A DNA stretch of 64,000 bases, from the NCBI GenBank assembly GCA_028274465.1, contig CM051456.1:1675545-1739544 (forward strand), given 5' to 3'. The position numbers and the translations under genes are program-made. The notes below the pieces were generated by a model that had not been told where the DNA came from, made no database searches, and was given only the letters and a program-made list of their open reading frames with translations. The stretch is from Plantago ovata. Lineage: Eukaryota; Streptophyta; Magnoliopsida; Lamiales; Plantaginaceae. Positions 24,106-36,311 of this stretch are shown here, piece after piece. The number at the start of each line of letters is the position of its first letter. Positions within the stretch are counted from its first letter, which is position 1.

Positions 24106-24584
24106 GGGGTAATCAGTGGCGAATCCAGGAGCATATTTGAGAGGGGTCGAGATTTAATTCTATATAAAAATATATAATAGGTAAATAATATTTTTAATGA
24201 TAATGAAAAGCGTTTTCAAACAACAATTTTCAGTAAATTATAAGGAATATATAAGAATATTTTGTGTTGTTTAGAAAAAGTATTGAAGTCCTAAGGAATA
24301 TATAATAAAAATATGCATAATAATAGTTAAAATTATGAACGAAAAAGAAAAAGGAGAGATTTTTATAAAAAAAAAGATAGAATGAAAGAGTTGAAAAGAA
24401 TACTAATGAATTTAAGGGAGACGGAGGACTCGAACCCATGACCAGCTACCTCAATTCAGCTGGGTTACCATTGGGACAAACAAATATTCAATAATATTTT
24501 CAGTACCTACTTGATACTTATTAGGATCTCGGGGGGTCAAGTGACCCTGCTTGACCCCCCCTTAAATCCGCCACTGGGGGTAAT
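24106..24584. mobile_element. hAT-like MITE
   Basis: Element 24114-24576 bounded by an exact 8-bp target duplication GGGGTAAT. Termini CAGTGGCGAATCC and GGATTTAAGG...-complement ...CCGCCACTG are inverted repeats typical of plant hAT elements (CAGTGGCGGA). No coding capacity. The interior shows a tRNA-like ACTCGAACCCATGACC motif seen in many such elements. Confidence 0.85.
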
Positions 24585-26690
24585 GCACCGAGTTAATTTT
24601 TAGTCTGGCATAAAATAAAAACTAGAGCGGCAAGACAAGAAAGTTGTCTTGTACACAAAAGTTGACATTACCATACTGCCATGCATGAAATTAAACTGCA
24701 TGTTAAAAAAATTAACGCCTCACAGAAATGCCAACACTTCTCTATTTCTTTCAAATCTTTACAAGAACCATTTATCCGTGTATTAAAGCTCCAATCGGAG
24801 CTGAAACAACTCCGATTGGATTTTGAAACAGTTTCGATCGGAGCTTAACAGCTCCGAGCTGCTGCTTTTTTTTTTTTCTTTTTTCTTTTTAATATTCTTT
24901 TATTAGTTTTTAATTTCTTTTCTAAAAAATATTGGGACTGAAAATGAACGGATAATTTTGTATGAATCATTTTGCAATAATATGTAAGCTCATTTTGAAA
25001 TTTAGATAAGTAATGTGGGTTAATTTTAAATAATTTATAGTCCATTTTGTAAAATAAAAGAAATTAGATTCAAATCTGTTTATGAATATTAATTCTTCCT
25101 TTACATTCCTACCCTTAAAAGCTCAAATCGTTCACATCTGCCACGCGGTCTCGGCTTATCTTATTGTGCCTATTGCAACACGGAATGGGGAGAAATTCCA
25201 CCGAGACAGCTCCTGCCGGAACTGGTCCAAGTCCAACACAGAGCAACCTGAATATTCGAGTTTCAGTTACACTGTGCTTGCCCCGACACATGGCATGATA
25301 AAATGTTGCCGGCCCAACTATGTATATTTGTTTCGTGTATCAGTGTATGCCTAACTAGTTAAATGGATACACATGTTAAACGAAAGGTAAACCGTTAAAA
25401 ATCTCAAGTTAGAACGCTAGCTCCAAAGTCTCCAACTTATCTGCTTTCTTGATCGAACGAGCATGCAATTTTCGGAGACTTAGTATAAAATTATTCAAAC
25501 TAGCCCGTGCGGCCGTACGCATGTTAGAGCACACTTTTTGGGTGAAGTATATATTATTGTTAACCACAACTTGCAAATTAAGTGCGTCATTTGACGGTGG
25601 AGAATTTCAAGGATAACATTGTTTTGGGTGCTGACGTAGTTTATATATGTACTATTGTATATTGAACAACATTTTGTTGAAAGAAACAAGCGAAAACGGT
25701 CGTGTGAAGTCTGATGAGAAATTTTTTATTTCGTGGTTACATGGGTCATAGAATAATTGTTCTCGTCTCTTTGATGTAGCTATTATTTATTTTACAAAAA
25801 TAAAACATATCTCACTTTAATATTTGGTCATATTTTCACAATGGACTATCAACTATGAACTATCAACTATCAACTATGGACTATGCCACTATCCTGCCCG
25901 TAACTACTGAGACACTCTTACCATGTTAATGTCGTATTTCAAGTCGAATGGACGTGTTACTTCTTAGTTTTAAACTTGGGAATACCAATAAGGTACTTAT
26001 TAGTTTGAGTGTTTGTTGAATAATTTAATGGTTGTACAATAAAACATAATGATGATTGATAGTAGTAGAATGTATTTTAATAGGAGTTGACCTGTTGTGT
26101 TTGAGTGTGTTGCGTCTCAAAACATGCCAACATGTTCGGTTTAGAAATACACATGGACAATCAGTTTTTAAATACATTTGATGGTGTCTAAAATGCAACT
26201 CAAACACACATTTAAAAATCACACCAATCATCATATTATACCGATCAAATAACACAATCTATTAAATTTTTACTGAGTCAGGTAAAGAAATTTGTAATTT
26301 GATTCGACTTACCCATATCCATATAAACTCAAGATATGACCTACCATACGACCTAGATGGGCTAGATGCAGTAGGCAAGTCGGACGTGCAAACAAAATGA
26401 AACGGGCGTGGTAAAAAGCACGCAAAAGAAGTTTAAAAATAAAAATGTCAAAAGATCACACCAAACAAAGCACTCAGTCATATTTTTTTACGAATTCCCA
26501 TGGTAGATACGCATTTTGTCAAACCAACACTCACCTTTTTTCCCATCACGCGTGCTCTCTCATCTAACGCTCCTCATCTCATCCGCTTCGCACGGAATAT
26601 CCTTCATCCAACGGTCACCATTACCCTACTTTGACTCCACCTTCTACTAGAAAAATTACCTCTCCACTCTCACTTTTCCTTTCTCATCAC
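24585..26690. other. AT-rich spacer, no gene recognised
   Basis: It holds a short inverted motif AATCGGAGCTG/CTCCGATTGG near 24790-24850. Its right end becomes pyrimidine-rich and probably contains the promoter of the bHLH gene. No coding region found. Confidence 0.45.
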
Positions 26691-27059
26691 ACTTTTCACC
26701 TTCTCCTTCAATTATCATTCATCTCTCTGTGTTTTCATTTCATTTCATCTGCTTCATTGATTCATATTGATTCGTTGATCTTTTTATAATAGGTAAAGTC
26801 TCTGTTTATGAATCATCGTCTTAGTCTCTGATTGATTTTTGATTGAATTGGTGTTTGTTGAGGTGAATGTATTGTGGATCTGATTTTCGTAGCTTTTGTA
26901 GTGAATTTTGGCTGATTTAAGCTCTGTGAGTGTTTGTGATGTTGCGATTGGAAATGCATCACTGTAGGCGAAAAAGTACTCTGCGTTTTGTAGTTTCAGA
27001 GGATTTGTGCATTCGAAATGTATTGGTAGTTCGTGTTTTTGCTTGATTGCTTCTATTGA

Positions 27060-27640
27060 GGTTTTATGAATGTAATGTTGTAACCATGGCGAAAGGTTTA
27101 TTCAGATATGTGATGTTGATTTGAGGCCTGCATTGATCATTTTAGTTTTCTGTTTGTGGAATTGTGGTTATGCAATTGCTGATGCTCTTAGGTTAAATTA
27201 GATGATTACTAATTACGTGACATTTTCGTCTTCGGTTTTATGAATGTAATGCTGAGTTCCAGTAGTATGTTGTAACCATGGCGAAAGGTTTCTTCATAGA
27301 TGTGAAGTATATTGATTTATGTACTGATACTTTGTGGCCTACATTGATTGGTCATTCTAGTTCTGTTTGTGGTTATGCAATTGATGATTCTCTTAGTTTA
27401 GATGATTATGACTTACAAGACGTTCCGGTTTTTAGTTTTATGTTTGATAGATTGGCCTAGACTGAGGATTGTATGTTGCAGATTTATTGTTTCTGCCCTG
27501 TAGAAAACTAGAAATTTAGTAATAATGCTGCACTGTGTTACTTGCTTGTAGCTTGTTGTGTTTTTGTCCAAGGCTTTATGAATGTAACGCTGTGTTCTAA
27601 ATGCTCCATGTCCTAATTATGGCGAAAGTTTTTCTTCTTT
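27060..27640. repeat. Imperfect repeats in the leader intron
   Basis: The block TTTATGAATGTAATG ... CCATGGCGAAAGGTTT ... GGTTATGCAATTG... occurs at about 27062 and 27236, with a partial third copy at about 27575. Confidence 0.65.
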
Positions 27641-27950
27641 TCTGAAATCTGTCTGTATTGATCTACATATGCTACTTGAGGACTACATTGACTGTTTTCA
27701 TTTTCTGTTTTGATAACAGGTAAGGTAGGGGGTTTCAAAATCTTATTGAACTGGATTGAAGAAGTGAAACAATATGCCGTGGGAATTTGCTAACTTTTGG
27801 GGGAAGTGTGTGCGTTTGGTTGTGTTCTATCGATTTATTCTATAAAATTTGTTTCTATTGGTGAGTTGCCTTCTGCCCTTGGGACTATTTTTTAGAATTT
27901 GAACTAGTTGGTAGTTATTTTCACTTTCTAGTGTTAGAGTTGAACGCGAA

Positions 27951-28236
27951 TGCTAGCTTAAGCATATCTATTCAAATTTGAATTGTGTGCTTGGATTTTG
28001 TTCGAACTGTAATATAATGTTCTACACCAACACACCAATGAATGTATGTACCTCAACAAGGTTGTTTAATATACATAAAATTGTGTATTTCAAGGCTGGC
28101 TTATGCATATCTATGTAAACTCGAATTGTGTGCTTTGGATTTTGTTTGAACTGTAATATAATGTTCTCCACCAACACACCAATGACTGTATTAACTTAAA
28201 CACGGTTTAATATGCATAAAACTATGTATTTAAGAC
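27951..28236. repeat. 143-bp tandem duplication in the leader intron
   Basis: Two units, GCTAGCTTAAGCATATCTA... and GCTGGCTTATGCATATCTA..., 143 bp apart, share GAACTGTAATATAATGTTC and CACCAACACACCAATGA. Confidence 0.8.
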
Positions 28237-28654
28237 GAGGCTTAATATGTTTGTGGTCAAACATATGTTGGGGTTTGTGACTAATTGTCAAAAAGCTGAT
28301 CATCAATTTATATCTTTCTGCTTTAATGTATACTCTGATTTTGATTTTTGAATTGGATGAAAACGAGCCGGTTACTCTTATCTCAACATTTTGCATTTTT
28401 AGCTGTAAACTGAAGGACCTAGTAAGATGCCAAGCACACTTGGTATGAAATGTTATTGCCTTGGAATGAATATGATTTTTTAAACTAGAAACACCGTCCA
28501 TGTTGATTGTAATTTCAGTCCTGTAGTTTTTGAACTGTGAATCTTTCCGTTTAACTGAGTTATAAATGTTGAATTGGTTTCAGGTGAATTACGTTTAAGC
28601 TTTCAGTTCAGTAGACTTTTCGTCTTATACTTAATTTTGGTTGAGAGAGTGAGG

Positions 28655-29321
28655 ATGCACATTGCAGCTACACGAAAGAAAAATCAGAACGTGAAAGAAC
28701 TTGAAGAAATTAACATGAGCATTGGAAGCATTGCTTTTTACCAATTGATGAAAGTTTGCCAGGTGAGTATTTGTGTTTTGATATTTGTTGTGTAGTTAGT
28801 ATTCCTTTTTTGGTTCTGAGTGTCTCTATTTCTAAGGTGCTTATTTCAAACGTGCTGCCTTATTTTACATTGGATTTCCACTCTAAAATCATACTGTTGA
28901 AGATTTTCTATATTTGTATTTTCCACACATTTTAAACTAAAATCCAATTAAGCATTGCAGTATGTTCTTAGTCCAACACAAATCTAATATTTATAATTTT
29001 ATTTTTTTTTAATTACTTTTTATACTTTGTGTGCCAGTGGTATGATTGTATACCTGGCAGGCGGCTGGCTCATTAAATCATTTGCATGATTCTACTAACA
29101 AAATAACAGGTTTAATATACCAACTTGTACTGTATGTTCTTAGGCTAACACACTGTTTAACATATCAAAATTTGATAAAATATTGAAGTTTCTAGAGTCT
29201 GTTTCCTCAACAGTTCGTGCCTGCGATACCTTGTAATTACATAATTTGATTTAGTAATCCACATTTCATCTTTTCTTTACAGGCCGAATATTTCCGTCAG
29301 TTGCTTAAACCTGTTACGTAG
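28655..29321 (+). CDS. Conserved-peptide uORF of the SAC51/SACL group (intron-split)
   Basis: Spliced 48-codon uORF: exon 28655-28762 (36 codons, MHIAATRKKNQNVKELEE... ending MKVCQ) and exon 29283-29321 (AEYFRQLLKPVT, stop TAG), phase-0 GT-AG intron between. The C-terminus QAEYFRQLLKPVT matches, from memory, the conserved-peptide uORF found before SAC51/SACL bHLH genes. There the nascent peptide represses the main ORF and thermospermine relieves the repression. The stop lies 224 nt before the main ATG. A second in-frame Met (MSIGSIAFYQLMKV) could start a shorter version. The unspliced form would replace the conserved tail with intron-coded residues. Confidence 0.88.
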
Positions 29322-29545
29322 TCTTCTGGTTTGTTTACGAAATAAACTGAGTTCATAACAGCGCTAAACAAAGAGACCTTTTACTGAACCCAATTTCCAA
29401 GATGGATACCACTTAAACCGCTTGCTGCAAATTTGTTCTCCTGATCTTCTCCAATTTCTTTTCCGTTTGAACCGAATATTCTTTTGTAAACTCAATATCT
29501 CTGTAATCCCATTAAGCTCCTGAATTTGCTTGTAAGTCATCACTC

Positions 29546-30208
29546 ATGCAAAGCAACCAGCCATACTTTTTCCAAAAGCCAATGATCCCTCTTGCTGATC
29601 AAGAGGGCTATTACACACAACATCCTCATGTGGCACCTTTCTTTAACGGGCACCCGTTCCACAATGTTGATATCCAACCCTCCAATTCCTGCCCTAGAAA
29701 CTTCATAATCTTCGACCAATCTAATAACCAAAGCCATGTGATGTTCCACCCAGAAATAAGCTCAAAATTGCTCTGTACTGGTTTGGATATTCATGCACCT
29801 ATGTTTCAGAATGAGCAAATTGCAAATGATAGCATAGAAGTTTTATCTTCTTTTAAAGAAGATTCAGCTGATATTGATGCCCTTTTGAGTACCGAATTTG
29901 CGGGAAGTGAAGATTATCACTATGACGATGATGTAGTGAGCACTGCTCGAACAAATGGATGCAACTTCTCTACAGATTCTTGTTCCACATCATCAAGTAA
30001 GAGCAGGTCATTCTTCAAGAAATCTTCTATGAGTGGCCGTGATGATAAAAAGCGCCACAATGTGAGAAAGATTGTCAAGGTGTTGAGAGGAATTGTTCCT
30101 GGATCGAACCGTATGAGTAGCGTGGCTGTTCTTGATGAAGCAGTTCGGCACCTCAAATCACTCAGGGTCGAAGTGCAGAAGCTGGGAGTTGGAAATGCAA
30201 AAATCTAA
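29546..30208 (+). CDS. SACL: SAC51-LIKE bHLH protein (bHLH143/144/145 group)
   Basis: 220 residues in one exon. The N-terminus starts MQSNQPYFFQKP; the middle is acidic and Ser-rich (VLSSFKEDSADIDALLSTE, DSCSTSSSKSRSFFKKSS). The C-terminal bHLH lies at about residues 165-213 (KKRHNVRKIVKVLRGIVPGS then SSVAVLDEAVRHLKSLRVEV). The basic region lacks the usual His-Glu-Arg E-box contacts, as in SAC51, so it probably works through dimerisation. In Arabidopsis this group acts in xylem and stem elongation downstream of thermospermine. The diagnostic uORF lies just upstream, so translation is expected to be gated by it. Which member of the group this is cannot be settled from sequence alone. Confidence 0.9.
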   Translation: MQSNQPYFFQKPMIPLADQEGYYTQHPHVAPFFNGHPFHNVDIQPSNSCPRNFIIFDQSNNQSHVMFHPEISSKLLCTGLDIHAPMFQNEQIANDSIEVLSSFKEDSADIDALLSTEFAGSEDYHYDDDVVSTARTNGCNFSTDSCSTSSSKSRSFFKKSSMSGRDDKKRHNVRKIVKVLRGIVPGSNRMSSVAVLDEAVRHLKSLRVEVQKLGVGNAKI

Positions 30209-31140
30209 AACCTGAAACTCGATTCAGTTAAATGCATTGGCAAAGAAATGGTTATGACATCTCGATTCTGCCCTTTCATCCTTGCCATTTTACCTCAGAA
30301 TTCCGGATTGCAGGTGCGCAAGACGCTTCTCAGATGATTTGTATGATAGTTTTTGGTAGTGCACTGTGTACTATTTTCCATTTATGCCCTTCCCAAGTTC
30401 TTTGTTGCATTGCATGTACTCTTTAAAATCCTTCAGTTATGTAACTTACTGGATGCATAGCAGTTCATTTACTAAGCATCTATACAGCTTCTTGATTATT
30501 GGTTGCATCCATGGTATGAAATCTCACCAAAACGGAACTAAAAGTGCCAAACATCTCCATTATTTTAACTCACCAATTAAATGAACATGTAATTTATAAC
30601 TTTTTTGAACACATGGTCTTGATAATTTATCATTTTACTTTTAAAATGTTATGAAATGCTTCCAAAGCTAGCGAAATGGGAAAATTTTCGAAATATATCT
30701 AAATTTTTTTGAAATATATTCGAAACCGAGTGTATTTTAGCTGCTAGTGGGCATCTATTTTCTGTATGAATTGTGTGATATTATTAGTAGTGTGCGTGCC
30801 AGAATGCTAATTTGTCCACTTATTTAACACCAAACGCGTCAATAATGATATCTTCTGAAGAAAAGTTTTGTTTTGCTACACACCAAACCAAATACATTCC
30901 CACTCACCCACCAATGAGGTGATGTACTGGAGTGTACTCTATCCCATTCGAAATCAACGTAAAAGCTTTATTAATATTTTTTTTTGAAATTCTAGATAAT
31001 TATATTAAAAGGGTAAATGTCCAAATAGTCTTAAGTTACAAATCGTACAGAATTAAAAGCATCTAAAGTAAGCAAATTGTTCAGTCAAATTGGAAATATA
31101 TCCAAAATAACATGCAAAGAACCCAAAAGTTTTGGATTAA

Positions 31141-31199
31141 TATGTCTGTATGTGATATATTAATAATAAAGCGTTATTAATATATCACATACAGACATA
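31141..31199. repeat. Perfect 26-bp inverted repeat hairpin
   Basis: Arms 31141-31166 and 31174-31199 are exact reverse complements (TATGTCTGTATGTGATATAT...) around a 7-nt loop TAAAGCG. No target duplication is obvious. It could be a folded transposon end, a small-RNA precursor or a chance product of palindromic duplication. Confidence 0.95.
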
Positions 31200-32270
31200 C
31201 TACTAGTTAAATACAACTCTTACTTTTATAATCTTAAAAAATACTGTATTCGTTTCCATAAACGTTTACCAAACTTGTTAAATCACCCAATTAGGCTCGA
31301 GTAACGTGAGTATAGAGTTTAGACACTGACTAACTTGTACTTTCCATGCCCCGTGAATCCAAGTGGACCTGAAGTTTGCCCCGTGAATATTCTCAAATCT
31401 TATCGGCCAACCTTTTACTTACATTTTTAGTTTTTATCCGGCCCATTTATTTTATTATTTTCTTCTTTTGTCCAATAAAATATTCATTGGAATGAATATT
31501 TTATTTTTAACAATATAATACTGTAGGTAATATGGTGGAAACTGTATGGAGCTGTAGTCAAAGCTTAAAGATCGGGTTCCGTTTGGTGCCCATGATCTTT
31601 GTCAAATGAAAGTACGTACCACAAACTTCAACCCTTATCTTGTTCATATCATACACCTTTTAAGTATCCTCATTTCTGCAAATCCAATGTCAACTTGTTC
31701 TAGTGGAAGACTTGAGTTTTGGCATACACTCAGGTCTTCTACTATAAGTAATTTGTACATAAATGTCGAATAAAAAATGTGTTTCCGTGAAGACCAGAGA
31801 ACTTAAATGTACACAAAAAGACCAGAGAGCTTGAGTCAATTTAGTTGTACACCTTGAGCAGAAATTCACTATTCAAAACTCATTTTTCAATAGTACAAAA
31901 CCGTGTCATTTCATTGTTATTGTCATAAGTTTTAAAAAAATGATAAAAAATAAAATAAGGTCTAATCTTTTTTGCAAATGGTAAGTTAATGTGTATAATG
32001 CCTTAAAGTTTAAATCGTAATTTTACAAATTCTTTTCAAACTTTTAGTATATTTTTTGAAAATTATACTGACGATAATAATAACTCATGAAAAACTTTAG
32101 AGATATCGATGGAGCAATGGACATGATTCATGAGTGTTCCCACATGGTCTTTTGTCTCAACTCTTAGCCTGTCCTATCTAAATTCTTGAATCCCATCTAA
32201 GTGCATGTATACCATTTTCACCATTGTAATTCTTCATTTCTTCTGGCACTTGTATTTTCTACAATGAGAA

Positions 32271-32272
<2 letters not shown>

Positions 32273-32299
<27 letters not shown>
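32273..32299. repeat. Poly-A tract
   Basis: About 27 consecutive A residues about 170 bp upstream of the receptor-kinase start. Confidence 0.9.
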
Positions 32300-32301
<2 letters not shown>

Positions 32302-32469
32302 TTCATTTTGCAGAAAGTTGACTTGATTTAACTGTAAACATTCCTATACACATTTCGGCTACAGCTTCTCAATCAAGTTGAAGTACTTGACCACCAATCA
32401 TATAAGCTCTCTATATAACATTCCTTAATTCATCAGTCAAGCATCATTAAAACAATAAAAAACCAAACC

Positions 32470-35400
32470 ATGTTTCAATTTCAAAGTCTTACATTTCCAC
32501 TCCTCATACTCTTAGCTCTCCACCTTGTAGCTTTCTCACAAGACACAGACATGGAAACAGAACTGCAAGCTCTAATACAGTTCAGGAACTCTGTCACCAA
32601 CGACCCGTCCGGGGCCCTTTCCGACTGGAACGAGACGGCTAACCACCACTGCAACTGGACCGGTATCACTTGCGACCCAACGTCCCGCCACATTGTCTCT
32701 ATTGAACTAGTCGAAACGCAGCTACAAGGCGAAATCTCACCGTTTCTTGGCAACCTTTCACACCTCCAGGTTCTTGATCTAACTCTAAACTCGTTTACCG
32801 GAAACATCCCGCCCCACTTAACTTTCGCTACCCAAATTACGCAACTAGTTTTATACGCGAACGCCCTTTCAGGTCCAATCCCACGTGAGATAGGCCGACT
32901 CGAAAACTTGCAGAGTTAGTCTTGAGTGATAATTTTCTGAATGGGGAAATCCCTGAGAGTTTATGTAATTGCACAGGGTTAGAGCAACTAGGCCTCAGTA
33001 ACAATAACCTCACTGGCGTAATCCCTGCGAAAATCGACCAGTTACAGAACCTTCAAATATTCATAGCTTTCAATAACTCCTTAGAAGGCTCCATACCTTC
33101 TTCCATTTGGAACATCATATCACTGCAAACACTAGATTTCAGCGAAAACCGCCTAACTGGAGAAATTTCTCCTGAAATCGGGAACCTGGCGAACTTAGTT
33201 GCTCTTCAGCTGTACTCCAACTCCCTTTCGGGAGAAATCCCACCCGAATTAGGCCAATGCACGAACCTAACTCAATTAAACATCTACAGCAATCATTTCA
33301 CCGGTTCCATCCCTCCTGAACTTGGAAACCTAATCAACTTACAAGAGCTACGGCTCTACCGGAACAACTTAACCTCCACCATCCCTGACTCACTCTTTGG
33401 CCTCCGATCCTTAACACGTTTAGGCCTATCTGACAACCGGTTAACAGGCCACATTTCACCCCTGGTAGCTTCTTTGAGATCTTTACAGGTTTTAACACTC
33501 CATTTAAACAACCTAACCGGTGAGATCCCTTCGAGCATTACGCGGTTAAGGAACTTAACGTACTTGTCTGTAGGATTTAATTCACTAACAGGGCCTCTTC
33601 CAACTAACATTGGATCACTATACAATCTCCTTAACCTTACCGTGAACGACAACTTCCTGGAGGGAACGATTCCGCCTAGTATTACAAACTGTACGTCTCT
33701 CGCTGGCATATCGTTGCATGGAAACAGACTGACAGGGCAAATACCGGAAGGATTAGGCAAGTTGTCTAGTCTTATCTACTTATCAGTAGGAGTCAACAAC
33801 CTTTCAGGGGAAATCCCAGATGACCTGTTCAATTGCACGAATCTATTAATACTAGACCTAAGCCAAAACAGTATTACAGGTACTTCTTCTTACCTTTCTG
33901 TTGTTGTTTCTGTAAATTCTTGAGCTTTTGGACCATGTTTTCTAAAAGAAGCTCATACAGGTACCTTGAAACCATACATTGGCAATCTGGTGAACCTCCG
34001 ATTACTAAGAGCTCGCGACAATTTGCTTTCTGGGCCAATCCCGAAAGAGATAGGGAACATGAGCCAGCTTCTTGATCTGGTAATCCATGGAAATAAATTG
34101 TCAGGCCAAATACCAGTTGAAATCTCAAACCTGGTGCTTCTCCAGGGATTATCCTTATCCGATAATGAGCTGGAAGGAGTGATCCCTGAAGAACTTTCTG
34201 CACTCACACAGTTAACTGATCTTCGTATGGCGCGCAACAAGCTCACCGGTCCGATCCCGGATGCTGTTTCTACACTTGAATCGCTTACTTATTTGGACAT
34301 CAGTGGAAACAGACTTAATGGGAGCATACCGGAGAGCTTAGCAAATCTAAGCCGACTTTCAGCTTTAGATCTTTCGCACAATCGTTTTACTGGGAATATT
34401 CCAGTACGAATGATTTCGAGTATGAGGAACATACAATTCTACCTTAACCTTTCGAGCAACAGGTTAACAGGCATGATTCCGGAAGGGATCGGAAGTCTTG
34501 AAATGGTTCAGGAGATCGATTTATCGAACAACAATCTATCAGGAAGGATTCCATGGTCACTCAGAGGGTGCAGAAATCTGATCAACATCAATCTGTCAGG
34601 AAACTATCTCTCTAGTGAAGTTCCAGGTGAAATATTTTCTCAACATAGTGAGCTGGTGAGCTTGAACCTCTCACGGAATCATTTACGAGGCGTACTTCCA
34701 GAAACTTTGGCAGGTTTGAGTCATCTCTCCATAGTCGATTTGTCAGATAACAGTTTTAGCGGAAACATTCCGGATAGCTTTACCAACATGTCCATGTTGA
34801 AACTGCTCAACCTTTCTTACAATCTACTCGAAGGCCGTGTTCCAGATGGTGGCATATTTGAGAACTTAAACTCGACTATTCTGCAGGGCAATCCTGAACT
34901 TTGCGGTACAAGATTCTTGAGACACTGTCATGTTGAGCGCAGTTCGACTCCATTTCGCCGTAACAAGGCCCTGGCTATTATTCTTTTGGCACTAGGATGT
35001 GCTTTCCTGCTATTCATTATTTTGCTGTTTGTGTTCTTTGTCATTCGCCGGAAGGGCAAAAAGTGTGATGCTGAAGTACCAGAGGATTCGAATGTGAAGT
35101 TTGCTGAAGCATTGGAGCTGAGAAGATTCGACAGAAATGACTTGGAGATGGCTACGAATTCATTCGCTCAGGACAATATCATTGGAGCTAGTTCTATTAG
35201 CACCGTTTATAAGGGTAATGTTCTTCTCTAAATGTTTAAACTCGCATGTTGAGAGTTTTCGTGTTGTTTCTTATACATTATCTTAAACAGGTACGTTGGA
35301 AGATGGATTGGCAGTAGCTGTAAAGAAATTGGACTTGCACCAATTCTCAGAAGAGTCCGATAAGTGCTTCTTTAGAGAAGTGAACACTTTGGGCAAAGTC

Positions 35401-36311
35401 AGGCACAAGAATCTTGTTAAAATACTCGGTTAGTACTTTCTTGAGAAAACTTATCAAATTCGGTTCTTACTCAACACTTCATAATTCGTTACAAACTTTC
35501 ACTAGGCTATGCTTGGGAGAGCATGAGGCTGAAAGCACTGGTGTTGGAATTCATGGAGAACGGAAACTTGGACAAGATGATACACGAATCCCCAACAGAT
35601 CAACCGAAATGGACACTATCAAAGAGGATTAATGCCTTGGTTTCTATTGCGAATGGGTTGAAATACTTGCACTCAGATTACGGTTTCCCTATTGTTCACC
35701 GTGACTTGAAGCCTTCTAATATACTCCTGGATGAGAACATGGAAGTTCATGTGAGTGATTTTGGCACGGCAAGGATACTGGGTATACATCTAGAGGACGG
35801 GAACAGCATCTCATCTGCATCAGCATTTGAAGGAACTATTGGCTACATGGCTCCAGGTTACATTAATTAATTTGCTACTTCACTTCGTATCCTTCTAAAA
35901 AGGCCTTATACTTGCTGTTTCTTTGAATTGCATGGAACCATTCTCATGTGAAATACGAATTTGTCTGTATCAGAGTTTGCGTACATGAGGAAAGTGACTA
36001 CGAAAGTAGACGTCTTCAGCTTTGGCATAATAATGATGGAGCTAATCACGAAGAAAAGGCCAACAGGACTTACTGCAGAAGATGGGTCATCTATCACGTT
36101 ATCACAACTAGTCCAGCAGATATTAACATGTGGAATTCACCACATACATGAAGTCTTGGATCCTGATTTGAAGCCGTCCTCTTCCAAGAAACACGACGTT
36201 TTAGAAGAATTTCTTCAGTTAGCACTGTTCTGTACCAGCCCTGATCCAAGTAACAGACCAGAAATGGGGCAAGTATTGTCCCATCTCTTGAAAATACAAA
36301 AGATGGTTTGA
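32470..36311 (+). CDS. FLS2: FLS2-like LRR receptor kinase, one frameshift
   Basis: Close in layout and wording to FLS2, the flagellin receptor. Exons 32470-33879, 33961-35214, 35291-35428, 35506-35856 and 35974-36311. Signal peptide [25 protein letters not shown] with [10 protein letters not shown]; about 26-28 LRRs; [25 protein letters not shown] across intron 1; membrane helix [20 protein letters not shown]; kinase with [21 protein letters not shown] and [20 protein letters not shown]. One base is missing near 32911-32916 (after ENLQ), so codons beyond about 149 need a frame change; otherwise the model is open for about 1163 residues. FLS2 proteins are non-RD (HCD); this one reads HRD. A sequencing error, recent pseudogene or natural null allele are all possible. 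Confidence 0.85.

Larger units (their letters stand above)
26691..29545 (+). promoter_or_regulatory. Long spliced 5' leader of the SAC51-LIKE gene
   Basis: A CT-rich presumptive leader ends at a donor AG/GTAAAG near 26792. A leader intron appears to run to TTTCAG at 28583, possibly with one more small exon near 27720. A second intron (28763-29282) splits the conserved uORF. A long leader with a uORF is the hallmark of the SAC51 bHLH group, which is controlled by translation rather than by transcription alone. Confidence 0.6.
30209..32469. other. 3' flank of bHLH gene and spacer before the receptor kinase
   Basis: Presumed 3' UTR to about 30590, then AT-rich spacer with a long perfect hairpin (31141-31199) and an A-run near 32273-32299. 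The last about 80 bp before 32470 contain CTATATAACATTCC, a plausible TATA region for the receptor kinase. No other gene seen. Confidence 0.5.

Noticed and set aside
33356-34246. Long minus-strand frames across the receptor kinase
   Set aside because: Shadows of LRR codons; no start context, splice signals or family likeness.
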